DNA of 64,000 nt, taken from Hyphococcus sp. (GTDB lineage: Bacteria > Pseudomonadota > Alphaproteobacteria > Caulobacterales > Parvularculaceae). The translations under genes were made by a program, and so were the position numbers. A model generated the notes under the pieces. That model had not been told where the DNA came from. It worked only from the letters and a program-made list of their open reading frames with translations, and did no database searches. Of the stretch, positions 56,716 through 64,000 are shown piece by piece. The DNA lies in contig JANQRY010000008.1 in the NCBI GenBank assembly GCA_028284345.1, forward strand, positions 806,001 to 870,000. Reading direction: 5' to 3'. Position 1 is the first letter of the stretch, and each line of letters opens with the position of its first letter.

Positions 56716-57024
56716 ATGAACGCCCTCGACCCCACCCAGATCTGGTTGTTGATGGCGGCGGTCGCCTATATCGCGTTTATGGCGGGCCGGGCGACGGCCA
56801 ATCGCGGTGATGCGGAAAGTCGTGAAACGCGGGCCCTGCGCCAACAGGAAAGCGCCGAGCGCATATTCTCTGAAATGGACGCGTCGATCCGGGAGGAGGT
56901 CGATCGTCTTCTCAATGATGGAAAGATCATCAATGCGGTGAAGATCGTGCGCGAAAACACCGGGCTCGGTCTTCGCGACGCAAAACTGGCGGTCGACTGG
57001 CGCCGGCGCATGATCAAAAGTTGA
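56716..57024 (+). CDS. Membrane-anchored protein with a bL12 C-terminal-like domain
   Basis: A 102-residue protein. One hydrophobic helix (IWLLMAAVAYIAFMAG, about residues 9-24), a charged linker, then KIINAVKIVRENTGLGLRDAKLAVD (about 70-94). That stretch matches the ribosomal bL12 C-terminal pattern (KIxVIKVVREITGLGLKEAK). In bL12 this part recruits translation factors. Here it is fixed to the membrane, facing the cytoplasm if the N-terminus is outside. GGGAG precedes the ATG. The role is unknown. Confidence 0.78.
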   Translation: MNALDPTQIWLLMAAVAYIAFMAGRATANRGDAESRETRALRQQESAERIFSEMDASIREEVDRLLNDGKIINAVKIVRENTGLGLRDAKLAVDWRRRMIKS

Positions 57025-57055
57025 GCATGATCAAGGGCTGATCGCGAAGGAGGCG

Positions 57056-57751
57056 ATGGTGACGACGTTCAACGGCCTGCCGGCGGATTATTTCAAATTC
57101 TTCAACGAGCTGAAGAAGAATAACAATCGCGCATGGTTCAACGACAACAAGCAGCGCTTTCGCGAAAGCGTGCAGGAGCCGTTGGCCGCGTTTGTCGAGG
57201 CGATGGCGCCGCGGCTCAAAAAAATTTCAAAACACGTCGTCGCCGATCCGCGTCTCAATGGCGGCTCGGTGTTCCGCATCTACAAGGACGTGCGGTTCTC
57301 AAAGGACAAGACGCCCTACAAGACCCATGGCGCGGTGCAGTTTCGCCACGCTCTCGGTAAGGACGCCCACGCGCCGGGCTTTTACGTGCATCTGGCGACG
57401 GATGAGATTTTTTACGGCGGCGGGATCTGGGTGCCGCCTTCGCCGAACCTTTTGAAAATTCGCGAGGCCATTCGCGACAAGGGAAAAACCTGGAACAAAG
57501 CGACCTCGGGCGCGGTCTTTGAAAAACGCTTCGGCGAATTGCACGGCGTCCAGCTAACGCGCCCGCCGCGCGGCTTTTCACCGGATGAGCCTGACATTGA
57601 AGACATCAAGCGCAAGAGCTTTTTCGCCATGGCCGAGGGCAAACCGGCGGCGGCGAAAAAAGCGGCGTTTGTTGATGACGTCGAAGCGGCATTCAAAGAT
57701 TCAAAGCCGATGATGAAATTCCTTTGCGACGCGCTCGGCGCGCCATTTTGA
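57056..57751 (+). CDS. DUF2461 domain protein (TIGR02453)
   Basis: A 231-residue cytoplasmic protein. The blocks FFNELKKNNNRAWFNDNKQRF, FRIYKDVRFSKDKTPYKTH and GFYVHLATDEIFYGGGIW are the DUF2461 signatures. The function is not established. AAGGAGG lies just upstream of the ATG. It is followed after 7 bp by a DinB-family gene, so the two probably share a transcript. Confidence 0.9.
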   Translation: MVTTFNGLPADYFKFFNELKKNNNRAWFNDNKQRFRESVQEPLAAFVEAMAPRLKKISKHVVADPRLNGGSVFRIYKDVRFSKDKTPYKTHGAVQFRHALGKDAHAPGFYVHLATDEIFYGGGIWVPPSPNLLKIREAIRDKGKTWNKATSGAVFEKRFGELHGVQLTRPPRGFSPDEPDIEDIKRKSFFAMAEGKPAAAKKAAFVDDVEAAFKDSKPMMKFLCDALGAPF

Positions 57752-57758
57752 GGCGGCG

Positions 57759-58262
57759 ATGATCACAGCTGAATATTTGCAATTGCTGGCGCGCTACAAT
57801 CGCTGGCAGAATGAAAGTCTTTACACGGCTGCGGGCGCGCTGAGCGAGGAGGCCCGCCGTGAAAATCGCGGCGCCTTTTTCCGGTCGATCCACGAAACAC
57901 TGTGTCATATTCTGTGGGCGGATAAGATCTGGCTGAGCCGGTTTACGGATTATCCGCCGCCTGAGGGCGGCATTCCCTCATCGACGGCGCTGCATGTGGA
58001 CTGGGCGCCGTTATGCGCGGACCGGCGCGAAACGGACGACGCCATTCTCGACTGGGCCGCAGGCGTGACGGACCGGCAGCTAAAAGGGGATCTCGCCTTG
58101 TATTCCCCCGCCGCGGGCCGCAAGCTTTCGCGCCCAAAATGGCTGCTCTTTACCCATTTCTTCAATCACCAGACCCATCACCGCGGCCAGGTTCACGCCA
58201 TGCTGACAAGCGCCGGCGCCCGCCCCGACGACACGGATATCCCGTTCATGCCGGGGCTTTGA
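57759..58262 (+). CDS. DinB family protein
   Basis: A 167-residue four-helix protein of the DinB/YfiT-like group. The metal-binding His appear as IHETLCHILWADKIWL and FFNHQTHHRGQVH (HxxTHHRGQ), the typical DinB triad. Members are metal-dependent hydrolases or thiol transferases; the substrate is not known here. It overlaps the 3' end of the convergent MATE gene by 17 bp. Confidence 0.9.
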   Translation: MITAEYLQLLARYNRWQNESLYTAAGALSEEARRENRGAFFRSIHETLCHILWADKIWLSRFTDYPPPEGGIPSSTALHVDWAPLCADRRETDDAILDWAAGVTDRQLKGDLALYSPAAGRKLSRPKWLLFTHFFNHQTHHRGQVHAMLTSAGARPDDTDIPFMPGL

Positions 58263-59649
58263 CGTCCGCCTCCCGCGTGATCATCCATAACCGGATGCTC
58301 AACAAGACTGACGCCGCGGCGAGGCCGGCGAGGAGGCCGAACCAGACGCCGCGGGCGGCGAGGTCCGTGCCGAGGCCGAGCCAGGCGGAGATCGTAAAAC
58401 CGATCATCCAGTAGCTGATGAAGGTGATGACCATAGGCACGCGCACGTCTTTCAGGCCGCGCAGGGCCTGGTTCGCCGCGACTTGCGTTGCGTCGAACAG
58501 GGCGAAGGCCGCGGCGATGGGCAGGAACGACACGACAAGGGCGATCACCGCGGCGTTTTCAGGGACGTCGGCGTTAAGATAGAGTCCGGCGATCACGTGC
58601 GGGGCGAACATCATCGGGACCGCGGCGATCATGATCGCGCCGATGCAGGCGAGGATCGACACGAGCGCGGCCCGGCGCACGCCGGCGTCGTCGCCGGCGC
58701 CGGCTTTGAGCCCGACGCGCGTCGCGCCCGCCATGGCGAGGCCAAGCGGCGCCATGAAGGCGAGGGCGGCGACGTTGAGCGCCACCTGATAGGCGGCGAC
58801 TTCATTGACGCCGAGACGGCCCATCAACAGGATGGCGGCGTTGAACAGCATGGCCTCAAACGCGAAGGTGACGCCGATGGGCCAGCCGAGACGAAAGACG
58901 TCGCCGAGTCGCTCCCAGTCGGGGCGCCAGAACCGCGTAAACAGATCGAACCGCCGGCTTTCCTTTTCATAATGGGCGTAGGCCACAAGGAGGGCGAAGC
59001 CGATCGCATGGGAAAGCGACGACGCAATCCCGGCGCCCACAAGCTCAAGCCGCGGAAAGCCCCAGTTGCCGTAGATCAAGAGGTAATTCAGCAACGCGTT
59101 GAGCGCCGTCGTGCCGATGATGAAATAGAGCGGCGCGCGGGTGCGCTCGATGGCGGCGAGAAAGTTGCGCATGGCGATGACGCCGAGCGCAAACGGCAGG
59201 CCCGGCGCCAGCGCCAGCACGTAAGGCTCCGCCATGGCGGCGAGATGCGGCGGCTGGCCGAAGAGAAGCTCGATTTCTTCCGTCAGTAGAAAGACGATGA
59301 GCGCCGGCGCGCAGAACATCACGCTCGCCCACAGCCCCATGCGCACGGAGCGGCGCGCGTCCCTACGGTTGTCGGGGTCGGCGCCGAGGGTCTGGGCGAC
59401 AAGCGGCGTCACCGCCATGGCGGGACCGAGCCCCAACAGGAACATGGCGTAGTAAACAACAAGGCCGAGAGAAGCGCCGGCGAGATGATCGGGCCCCAAC
59501 CGCCCGATCATCAAGACGTCAATGGTGTTGATCGAAAACTGGACGAGCTGGGTCGCGGCCATGGGAAGACCCAAAGCCATGAGCGCGAGAAACTCGCGCC
59601 GCCAGGGCGCGAAGCGCGCGCCCGGCTGTGTGACCGGCGTCGTAGACAT
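58246..59649 (-). CDS. MATE-family efflux transporter
   Basis: A 467-residue, 12-helix membrane antiporter that exports drugs or metabolites using Na+ or H+. Typical blocks are ALGLPMAATQLVQFSINTIDVLMIGRLG, VAQTLGADPDNRRDARR and ANQALRGLKDVRVPM. It belongs to the NorM-like branch by overall pattern. The substrate is unknown. No regulator lies next to it. Confidence 0.92.
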   Translation of the reverse strand: MSTTPVTQPGARFAPWRREFLALMALGLPMAATQLVQFSINTIDVLMIGRLGPDHLAGASLGLVVYYAMFLLGLGPAMAVTPLVAQTLGADPDNRRDARRSVRMGLWASVMFCAPALIVFLLTEEIELLFGQPPHLAAMAEPYVLALAPGLPFALGVIAMRNFLAAIERTRAPLYFIIGTTALNALLNYLLIYGNWGFPRLELVGAGIASSLSHAIGFALLVAYAHYEKESRRFDLFTRFWRPDWERLGDVFRLGWPIGVTFAFEAMLFNAAILLMGRLGVNEVAAYQVALNVAALAFMAPLGLAMAGATRVGLKAGAGDDAGVRRAALVSILACIGAIMIAAVPMMFAPHVIAGLYLNADVPENAAVIALVVSFLPIAAAFALFDATQVAANQALRGLKDVRVPMVITFISYWMIGFTISAWLGLGTDLAARGVWFGLLAGLAAASVLLSIRLWMITREADVKAPA

Positions 59650-59753
59650 TTTTCATACTACAATCTTCAATCCGCATTCGGCGGGGGGCGGGGTGTAGCG
59701 CGCGCCCGACGAAAAGGAAACCTGACTTTCGGCAGGCGCGATCAACTTTCGTT

Positions 59754-60584
59754 TCAATCGCGCAGGAAGGCGCTGACCGTAGCGGCGCCGTCCGCATTTG
59801 CGGAGAGACAGTCGAAATTGCCGTCCGTCAGCATTGTTTTCGCATCGGCGAGGCTTGCATAGGCGATGCGGGCGAGGGCGCCGCCGACCGAAAGCCGCGC
59901 GACGCCGGCCTCGGCGAAGTCCTCAACCGAATGCCGGGCGAGCTTGCCCATGACCAGCACGTTGACCGGTTTTGAAACCGCGGCGCAAACGGCGCGCACC
60001 GCGTCCATGTCTGGCAGGCTCGGGGCAAAGAGAACGTCGGCGCCGGCGGCCTCGAACTGTTGCAGGCGATCAATGACGTCGTCGAGTTTCGGCTCGCCCC
60101 AGAGATAGGCTTCCGCCCGCGCCGTGAGGACAAAGCCGGATTTCGATTTGCGCGCTTCATATTCCGCCGCGACGATGCGTTCGGCGGCGTGGTTCTGCTC
60201 GTAAATCGGATTTGACGGATCGCCGGTTGAGTCTTCGATCGAGCCGCCGGCGAGCCCGGTCTCGATGGCGAGGGCGATGGTTTCGGCGACGTCGTGCGGT
60301 TCGTCGGCCCAGCCGTTTTCAAGATCGGCGCTCACCGGAATGTCGACCGCGGCGGCGACGTCGCGGCAATGGGCGAGCGCCTCGTCGCGGGCGACGCCGT
60401 AGTCTTTTCGTCCTTTGGTCATGGCGAAGCCGGAACTTGTCGTCGCAATCGCCTTGAACCCCAGCCCTTCGAGCATGCGCGCGGAGCCCGCGTCCCAGGC
60501 GTTGGCGATGACGAAGGGGTCGCCGGCGACGTGTAGTTTACGCAGCGCCGCGGATTTCGTTTGGTCGGTCATGGCGGCGTTCAT
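59754..60584 (-). CDS. Isocitrate lyase / PEP mutase family enzyme
   Basis: A 276-residue TIM-barrel protein of the ICL/PEPM superfamily. FVIANAWDAGSARMLEGLGFKAIATTSSG, VSADLENGWAD (metal-binding acids) and GGSIEDSTGD match the short, uncharacterised branch often labelled oxaloacetate decarboxylase or PEP phosphonomutase. The catalytic Cys loop of isocitrate lyase is absent. Reaction unknown, probably C-C or C-P bond chemistry on a small keto acid. The ATG directly follows the TAG of the next upstream gene (TAGATG). Confidence 0.82.
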   Translation of the reverse strand: MNAAMTDQTKSAALRKLHVAGDPFVIANAWDAGSARMLEGLGFKAIATTSSGFAMTKGRKDYGVARDEALAHCRDVAAAVDIPVSADLENGWADEPHDVAETIALAIETGLAGGSIEDSTGDPSNPIYEQNHAAERIVAAEYEARKSKSGFVLTARAEAYLWGEPKLDDVIDRLQQFEAAGADVLFAPSLPDMDAVRAVCAAVSKPVNVLVMGKLARHSVEDFAEAGVARLSVGGALARIAYASLADAKTMLTDGNFDCLSANADGAATVSAFLRD

Positions 60585-61793
60585 CTACCGGCAGAGCGAG
60601 CGCTCGACGACGCGGTGATCGTCCTGATCTTCGCACCACAGGCGGTCCTCCCAGCTAAAAATATTGGGATTGATGCCGGAATAGTCCTGGCAACAGACCT
60701 CTGAACGGCCGCTCGGATAAGGATCAATGTCGTCATTATCGTGGTCCCCGCCCGGCGGCGGCGCCTTGTCGTCTTCCCGGTCGTCCGCATTGCAAAAGCG
60801 TCCGGGGACGACGTCGGCGGGCCCGCCGTCGAAGGCGACGCATTGATTTGCGTCGGACAGGAAATAGACGTCGCCGATCCCCGAGCGACGCGCCTTGCAG
60901 CAAAGTTCGGCCTCCATATACGCTTCGACCTTAACCGGCGCGCCGGCTGTGTCGATGTTCTGTTCAATAAAATCGACGGCGACCGTGCGCACGGCGTCTT
61001 TCAGATTCATGCCCGGCGGCGCGTCTTCGATCAGGGTTTCCGGATTGCAGTCTTTCCAGGCAAAGCGATAGACGCCGTTGAATGTCGGATCGGCGTAATA
61101 GCACGGGTAGGATCCGTTTTCCTGACGAATGGCGCCCGGCCGGCCGCTCTCCGGCCATCGGAAATAGTCGTAATTGTTGACCGTGACGATCAGCTCAGCC
61201 GTCTGGTGGGTCCACACATTGCCTGACCCGTCGGGAAAATTGTCGTCGTCATAATCGACGTCCAGCAGCACAACCGGAAAATTGCGCCGTTCAAGGGGCA
61301 AATGCCCTGACGGTTGATGATGCTGGAAGCGGTACTCGAACATGAAGTCGGACAGGTTGATGTCGTCAATGAGAGGACTGAGCGTCGTCAAGGGCTTGAA
61401 AAGCGGATCGGCGTCGTCCGCCTTGCCGTGTTGCGTGAGGGCGAAGCAGACATCGGCGACCGCCTCGCCCAGCGCCTGCGCCGATTGCGAAAACTGACCG
61501 TTATTGAAGAACTTAATATCCCGGGGGCGAAGTTTCAGAAATTCCAGAAACGCCCTCAAATTCTTTTCATCGGCGGCGGACCGGAAAGCGATCCCCGGCG
61601 GGTCTTCTGAGTTGCACGCATTTGCGACCCGCGCGCCGTCAAAATCGTTCTCTTGCAGATAGGTAGTGTACTGAATATCCCGAATAGGAACGCCCTGCGC
61701 CGCGGCGGCTGAAATTGCGGCGAGCGCGGCCAGCGGAAAAAGCGCAGCGGCCGTTCGCGACATGGTTCGAAGAAACACGATTTTGCTCCCCAT
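60585..61793 (-). CDS. Secreted Cys-rich hypothetical protein
   Basis: About 400 residues with a signal peptide (hydrophobic stretch around residues 15-34, ending AAAAQG). The mature part has many Cys and acidic runs: ELCCKARR, SEVCCQDYSG and C-terminal WCEDQDDHRVVERSLC, plus the Asp-rich GGDHDNDDIDPYP. Disulfides and calcium binding are plausible. I do not recognise the family. ATG 61793 or 61763 are the likely starts; a TTG at 61823 is less likely. Directly coupled to the PEP mutase-family gene downstream. Confidence 0.68.
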   Translation of the reverse strand: MGSKIVFLRTMSRTAAALFPLAALAAISAAAAQGVPIRDIQYTTYLQENDFDGARVANACNSEDPPGIAFRSAADEKNLRAFLEFLKLRPRDIKFFNNGQFSQSAQALGEAVADVCFALTQHGKADDADPLFKPLTTLSPLIDDINLSDFMFEYRFQHHQPSGHLPLERRNFPVVLLDVDYDDDNFPDGSGNVWTHQTAELIVTVNNYDYFRWPESGRPGAIRQENGSYPCYYADPTFNGVYRFAWKDCNPETLIEDAPPGMNLKDAVRTVAVDFIEQNIDTAGAPVKVEAYMEAELCCKARRSGIGDVYFLSDANQCVAFDGGPADVVPGRFCNADDREDDKAPPPGGDHDNDDIDPYPSGRSEVCCQDYSGINPNIFSWEDRLWCEDQDDHRVVERSLCR

Positions 61794-61932
61794 CCCCGGC
61801 TGGCGCGCACGAGCATTTCGCATTGCATGCGCGCCCTCACGTTATTGGAAAAGCCCATGATCAATCAAGCGGCGCCATTACGCCGCGCGGCGCGGGAAAT
61901 AGCGCTTGAAAATCACGCTGTTGCGCCGCGCG

Positions 61933-62937
61933 CTAATCCGCGACCGCCGCATGCCAGCTTGCATAGGGGCCCTGTCCCAGCACGCCGGCCTGCACTTGCG
62001 CCAGCGCGGCGTTGGCGCCCCGGGCCGCGTCGGGTCGCGGATGGACGACGCGGCGCAAGGGCCGCTTGCCAGCGGGTAGGGCCATGATTTCGGCAATCGC
62101 GTTCGGGACATCGATCGGGTTGGTGGGCTGTCCGCCGGTCATCAACGCCGTCGCCATCTGAATATGGGGTTCATAGGCGGCTTTCTTTTCGTCGCTGACG
62201 CGGGCCAGCCATTGATCGGTGTAGCGCCGGCCGTTCTCCCAGATCCTGGTCGGATACCCGCCGGGTTGGATGATGGTCATGTCGATCCCGTGCGGCGCCA
62301 GTTCGTAGGCCATGGTTTCAAACAGCGCTTCAAGGCCGAATTTCGTCGCGCAGTAAAGACCGAGGCTCGGGATCACGAAGCGGCCGAGCTGCGATGAAAC
62401 ATTGAAAATCTGTCCGGCGCCGTTCTCGCGCATCTTCGGCAGGGCCGCATTGGCGACGCGCAGATAGCCGTAGAGATTGGTCTCGAACATCAAGCGCGTC
62501 ACGTCCATGTCGGAAAGTTCAACGGGGCCGGCGACGCCGACGCCGGCGTTGTTGACGACGACGTCGAGGGCGCCGCCGGCGAGGCGTTCGGCTTCGGCAA
62601 CGCCCGCGGCGACGAGGGCGTCGTCAGCAACGTCGATCTCGACCACATGGAGATCGAGGTCTTCATTGGCGGCGATAGTCAGGAGGTCGCGCGCTTCCGG
62701 TCTTGCGCCGCCGTCGAGATTGCGCATGGAGGCGATGACGCTCGCGCCCATGCGCGCGAGCGTCCGGGCGGTCAATCGTCCGAAGCCGGAACTTGTTCCC
62801 GTGATCAGGACCGAGCGGCCAGAAAAATCGACGACGCCGTCTTCCGCGCGCCCGTGCCCTGAAAGGGAGGCGACGGCGACGGCGGAGGCGCCGGCGAGCA
62901 GCGCGCGGCGGTTGGGAGCGGCGGCGAATGCGGACAT
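61933..62937 (-). CDS. Short-chain dehydrogenase/reductase with Tat-type signal
   Basis: A 334-residue SDR. The N-terminus [23 protein letters not shown] is a twin-arginine signal, so it is likely exported folded with its cofactor. The Rossmann motif [16 protein letters not shown], and the YxxxK pair in [10 protein letters not shown] are intact. The substrate is unknown. A periplasmic NAD(P) enzyme is unusual but seen in other Tat-exported members such as glucose-fructose oxidoreductase. Followed by the Cys-rich secreted protein on the same strand after a 139-bp gap. Confidence 0.88.
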   Translation of the reverse strand: MSAFAAAPNRRALLAGASAVAVASLSGHGRAEDGVVDFSGRSVLITGTSSGFGRLTARTLARMGASVIASMRNLDGGARPEARDLLTIAANEDLDLHVVEIDVADDALVAAGVAEAERLAGGALDVVVNNAGVGVAGPVELSDMDVTRLMFETNLYGYLRVANAALPKMRENGAGQIFNVSSQLGRFVIPSLGLYCATKFGLEALFETMAYELAPHGIDMTIIQPGGYPTRIWENGRRYTDQWLARVSDEKKAAYEPHIQMATALMTGGQPTNPIDVPNAIAEIMALPAGKRPLRRVVHPRPDAARGANAALAQVQAGVLGQGPYASWHAAVAD

Positions 62938-63113
62938 GGCGAGATCCCTCGGGGTTGCTTATTGACCGCATTTGTAACGCAACGGGGTTTCCCCGTCAGG
63001 TTCGGGATGCAGGACGTCCGCGCGTCTGCGTCCGCGTCCGGCAAATTGTCACACAGGACTCGTCTGCGCGCCGCGCGTCTCCATATAATCAACATATCCC
63101 ATGGAGACCGCAG

Positions 63114-63812
63114 ATGTTTGACGTCGACCCGTTTGATGCAACGGACGACCCGCTCTCCCGCCACCGCCGCCCGCGTGGACCGCGCGACGCAGCCGCCTTT
63201 CATTTTACCAAACTGCTGCGTTTTTTCGCCGACGCGTTTTTTGCCGGTCGCTACGGTCATCGCGCGGTGGTGCTGGAAACTGTCGCCGCCGTGCCCGGCA
63301 TGGTCGGCGGCATGCTTCAGCATTTCCGCTCCCTGCGGCGCATGGAGGACGATGAGGGCTGGATCAAGACGCTGCTCGACGAGGCGGAAAACGAGCGCAT
63401 GCATCTGATGACGTTCGTCGAGATTGCGCAGCCCAATCTGTTCGAACGCCTTCTCGTCCTGCTGGCGCAGGGCGTCTTCTTTTTCGGCTACGGACTTATC
63501 TATCTGATCTCGCCGATTACGGCGCACCGCATTGTCGGCTATTTCGAGGAAGAAGCGGTGTTCAGTTACACACAGTATCTGCAGCAGATTGACGACGGAA
63601 AAGTCGAGAACGTCCCGGCGCCAAAGATCGCCATTGACTACTGGAAGCTACTGGCAGATGCGCGGCTGCGCGATGTAGTCATCGCTGTCCGCGCCGATGA
63701 AGCCGGCCACCGCGACGTCAATCACGCGCTGGCGGACGCCTATTTAAAAGAAGACCGCCCTGCGGCGCGCAAGGCGGTCATTGATCGAATAGACGAGGCG
63801 GCAAGGGCCTAA
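63114..63812 (+). CDS. Alternative oxidase (AOX)
   Basis: A 232-residue di-iron quinol oxidase that passes electrons from ubiquinol to oxygen without pumping protons. All four iron-ligand motifs are visible: LET (Glu55), NERMH (Glu94, His97), FEEEAV (about Glu146) and RADEAGH (Glu196, His199). The interfacial membrane segments sit between them. GGAG before ATG 63114 decides the start. Its stop overlaps the rpoH stop by 4 bp, tail-to-tail. No nitric-oxide or other regulator gene adjoins it. Confidence 0.93.
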   Translation: MFDVDPFDATDDPLSRHRRPRGPRDAAAFHFTKLLRFFADAFFAGRYGHRAVVLETVAAVPGMVGGMLQHFRSLRRMEDDEGWIKTLLDEAENERMHLMTFVEIAQPNLFERLLVLLAQGVFFFGYGLIYLISPITAHRIVGYFEEEAVFSYTQYLQQIDDGKVENVPAPKIAIDYWKLLADARLRDVVIAVRADEAGHRDVNHALADAYLKEDRPAARKAVIDRIDEAARA

Positions 63813-64000
63813 GCCTCAACCTCTTCCACGTCCCGCGGCGCGCGGGCTTCCTTGTCCATGCGCTTCATGGCTTTTTGCAGCTTTTCAAAAGCGCGCACCT
63901 CGATCTGACGCACCCGCTCGCGGGAGACGTTGTAGACCTGGGAGAGCTCTTCCAGCGTCGACGGATTATCTTTCAGGCGCCGTTCGGTGAGAATATGCTG
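63809..64000 (-). CDS. rpoH: RNA polymerase sigma-32 factor RpoH, C-terminal part (partial)
   Basis: The last 63 residues of a sigma factor run off the right edge. [21 protein letters not shown] followed by [19 protein letters not shown] is region 4.2, with the helix-turn-helix that reads the -35 box. The spacing and the ILTERRL block are those of RpoH (heat-shock sigma). It would serve heat-shock genes. The rest lies beyond the window. Confidence 0.92.
   Translation of the reverse strand, partial: QHILTERRLKDNPSTLEELSQVYNVSRERVRQIEVRAFEKLQKAMKRMDKEARAPRDVEEVEA

Overview
The window is high-GC, gene-dense chromosomal DNA from an alphaproteobacterium. The pointers are an RpoH C-terminus at the right edge, a DUF1674 (SDH assembly factor 4-type) protein, a DUF3035/BamF-like lipoprotein, a DUF4169 protein, a TipF-like EAL protein, a double-length dCTP deaminase, and HrcA/CIRCE control of groESL. 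The mix (tryptophan halogenase family protein, TipF-like EAL protein, alternative oxidase) fits the Caulobacterales / Maricaulales / Parvularculales area best. That placement is inference, because no rRNA or other firm marker lies in the window. I found no tRNA, rRNA, CRISPR array, insertion sequence, prophage or attachment site.

Layout. Positions 1-8.4 kb hold a surface-glycan locus. A minus-strand chain FkbM methyltransferase > GT2 > GT2 > flippase > sulfotransferase is joined at every junction by 4-bp ATGA overlaps. Divergent from it is a membrane GT2, and next comes a GT-C type membrane glycosyltransferase. Positions 8.5-17.9 kb are housekeeping and stress genes: DNA alkyltransferase, HtpX, SDHAF4-like protein, SRPBCC/ArsR pair, nuclease, zinc metallopeptidase, TrkH, ApaG, dCTP deaminase. 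Positions 18.0-20.1 kb carry groES-groEL behind a promoter and a CIRCE operator. Positions 20.2-22.1 kb are an AT-richer island with an unrecognised two-TM protein that looks like a decayed TauD/AsnO-type oxygenase. Positions 22.1-35.3 kb hold an OmpA-like lipoprotein, desaturase, degenerate EAL protein, HAD hydrolase, ribF, ileS-lspA, BamF-like lipoprotein, mutL, nitroreductase and mscL.

Positions 35.3-44.4 kb hold an O-methyltransferase, lepA, an AT-richer tandem TonB-domain protein, YbaN and YebE-like proteins, efp, a hybrid sensor kinase and yebC. Positions 44.5-49.2 kb hold a flavin-dependent halogenase, a methyltransferase, a ymdB-type phosphodiesterase, 5-formyl-THF cyclo-ligase with a probable 6S RNA gene just upstream, and a dispersed-type 28-bp inverted repeat. 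Positions 49.2-51.6 kb are a tightly overlapping rluB > DUF4169 > DUF429-like > rsmD operon. Positions 51.6-64 kb hold a GT87-like protein, tadA, hydrolases, acyl-CoA dehydrogenase, a membrane-anchored bL12-CTD-like protein, DUF2461, DinB, MATE, a PEP mutase-family enzyme, a Cys-rich secreted protein, an exported SDR, alternative oxidase and the end of rpoH.

How the genes work together: the left end makes and modifies a surface polysaccharide. ileS-lspA and the lipoproteins contribute to envelope assembly. groESL (CIRCE) and rpoH at opposite ends are the heat-shock components. Several small groups (rluB/rsmD, ribF/HAD, efp/lepA) serve translation and cofactors. Most intergenic gaps are short and coupled starts are frequent.
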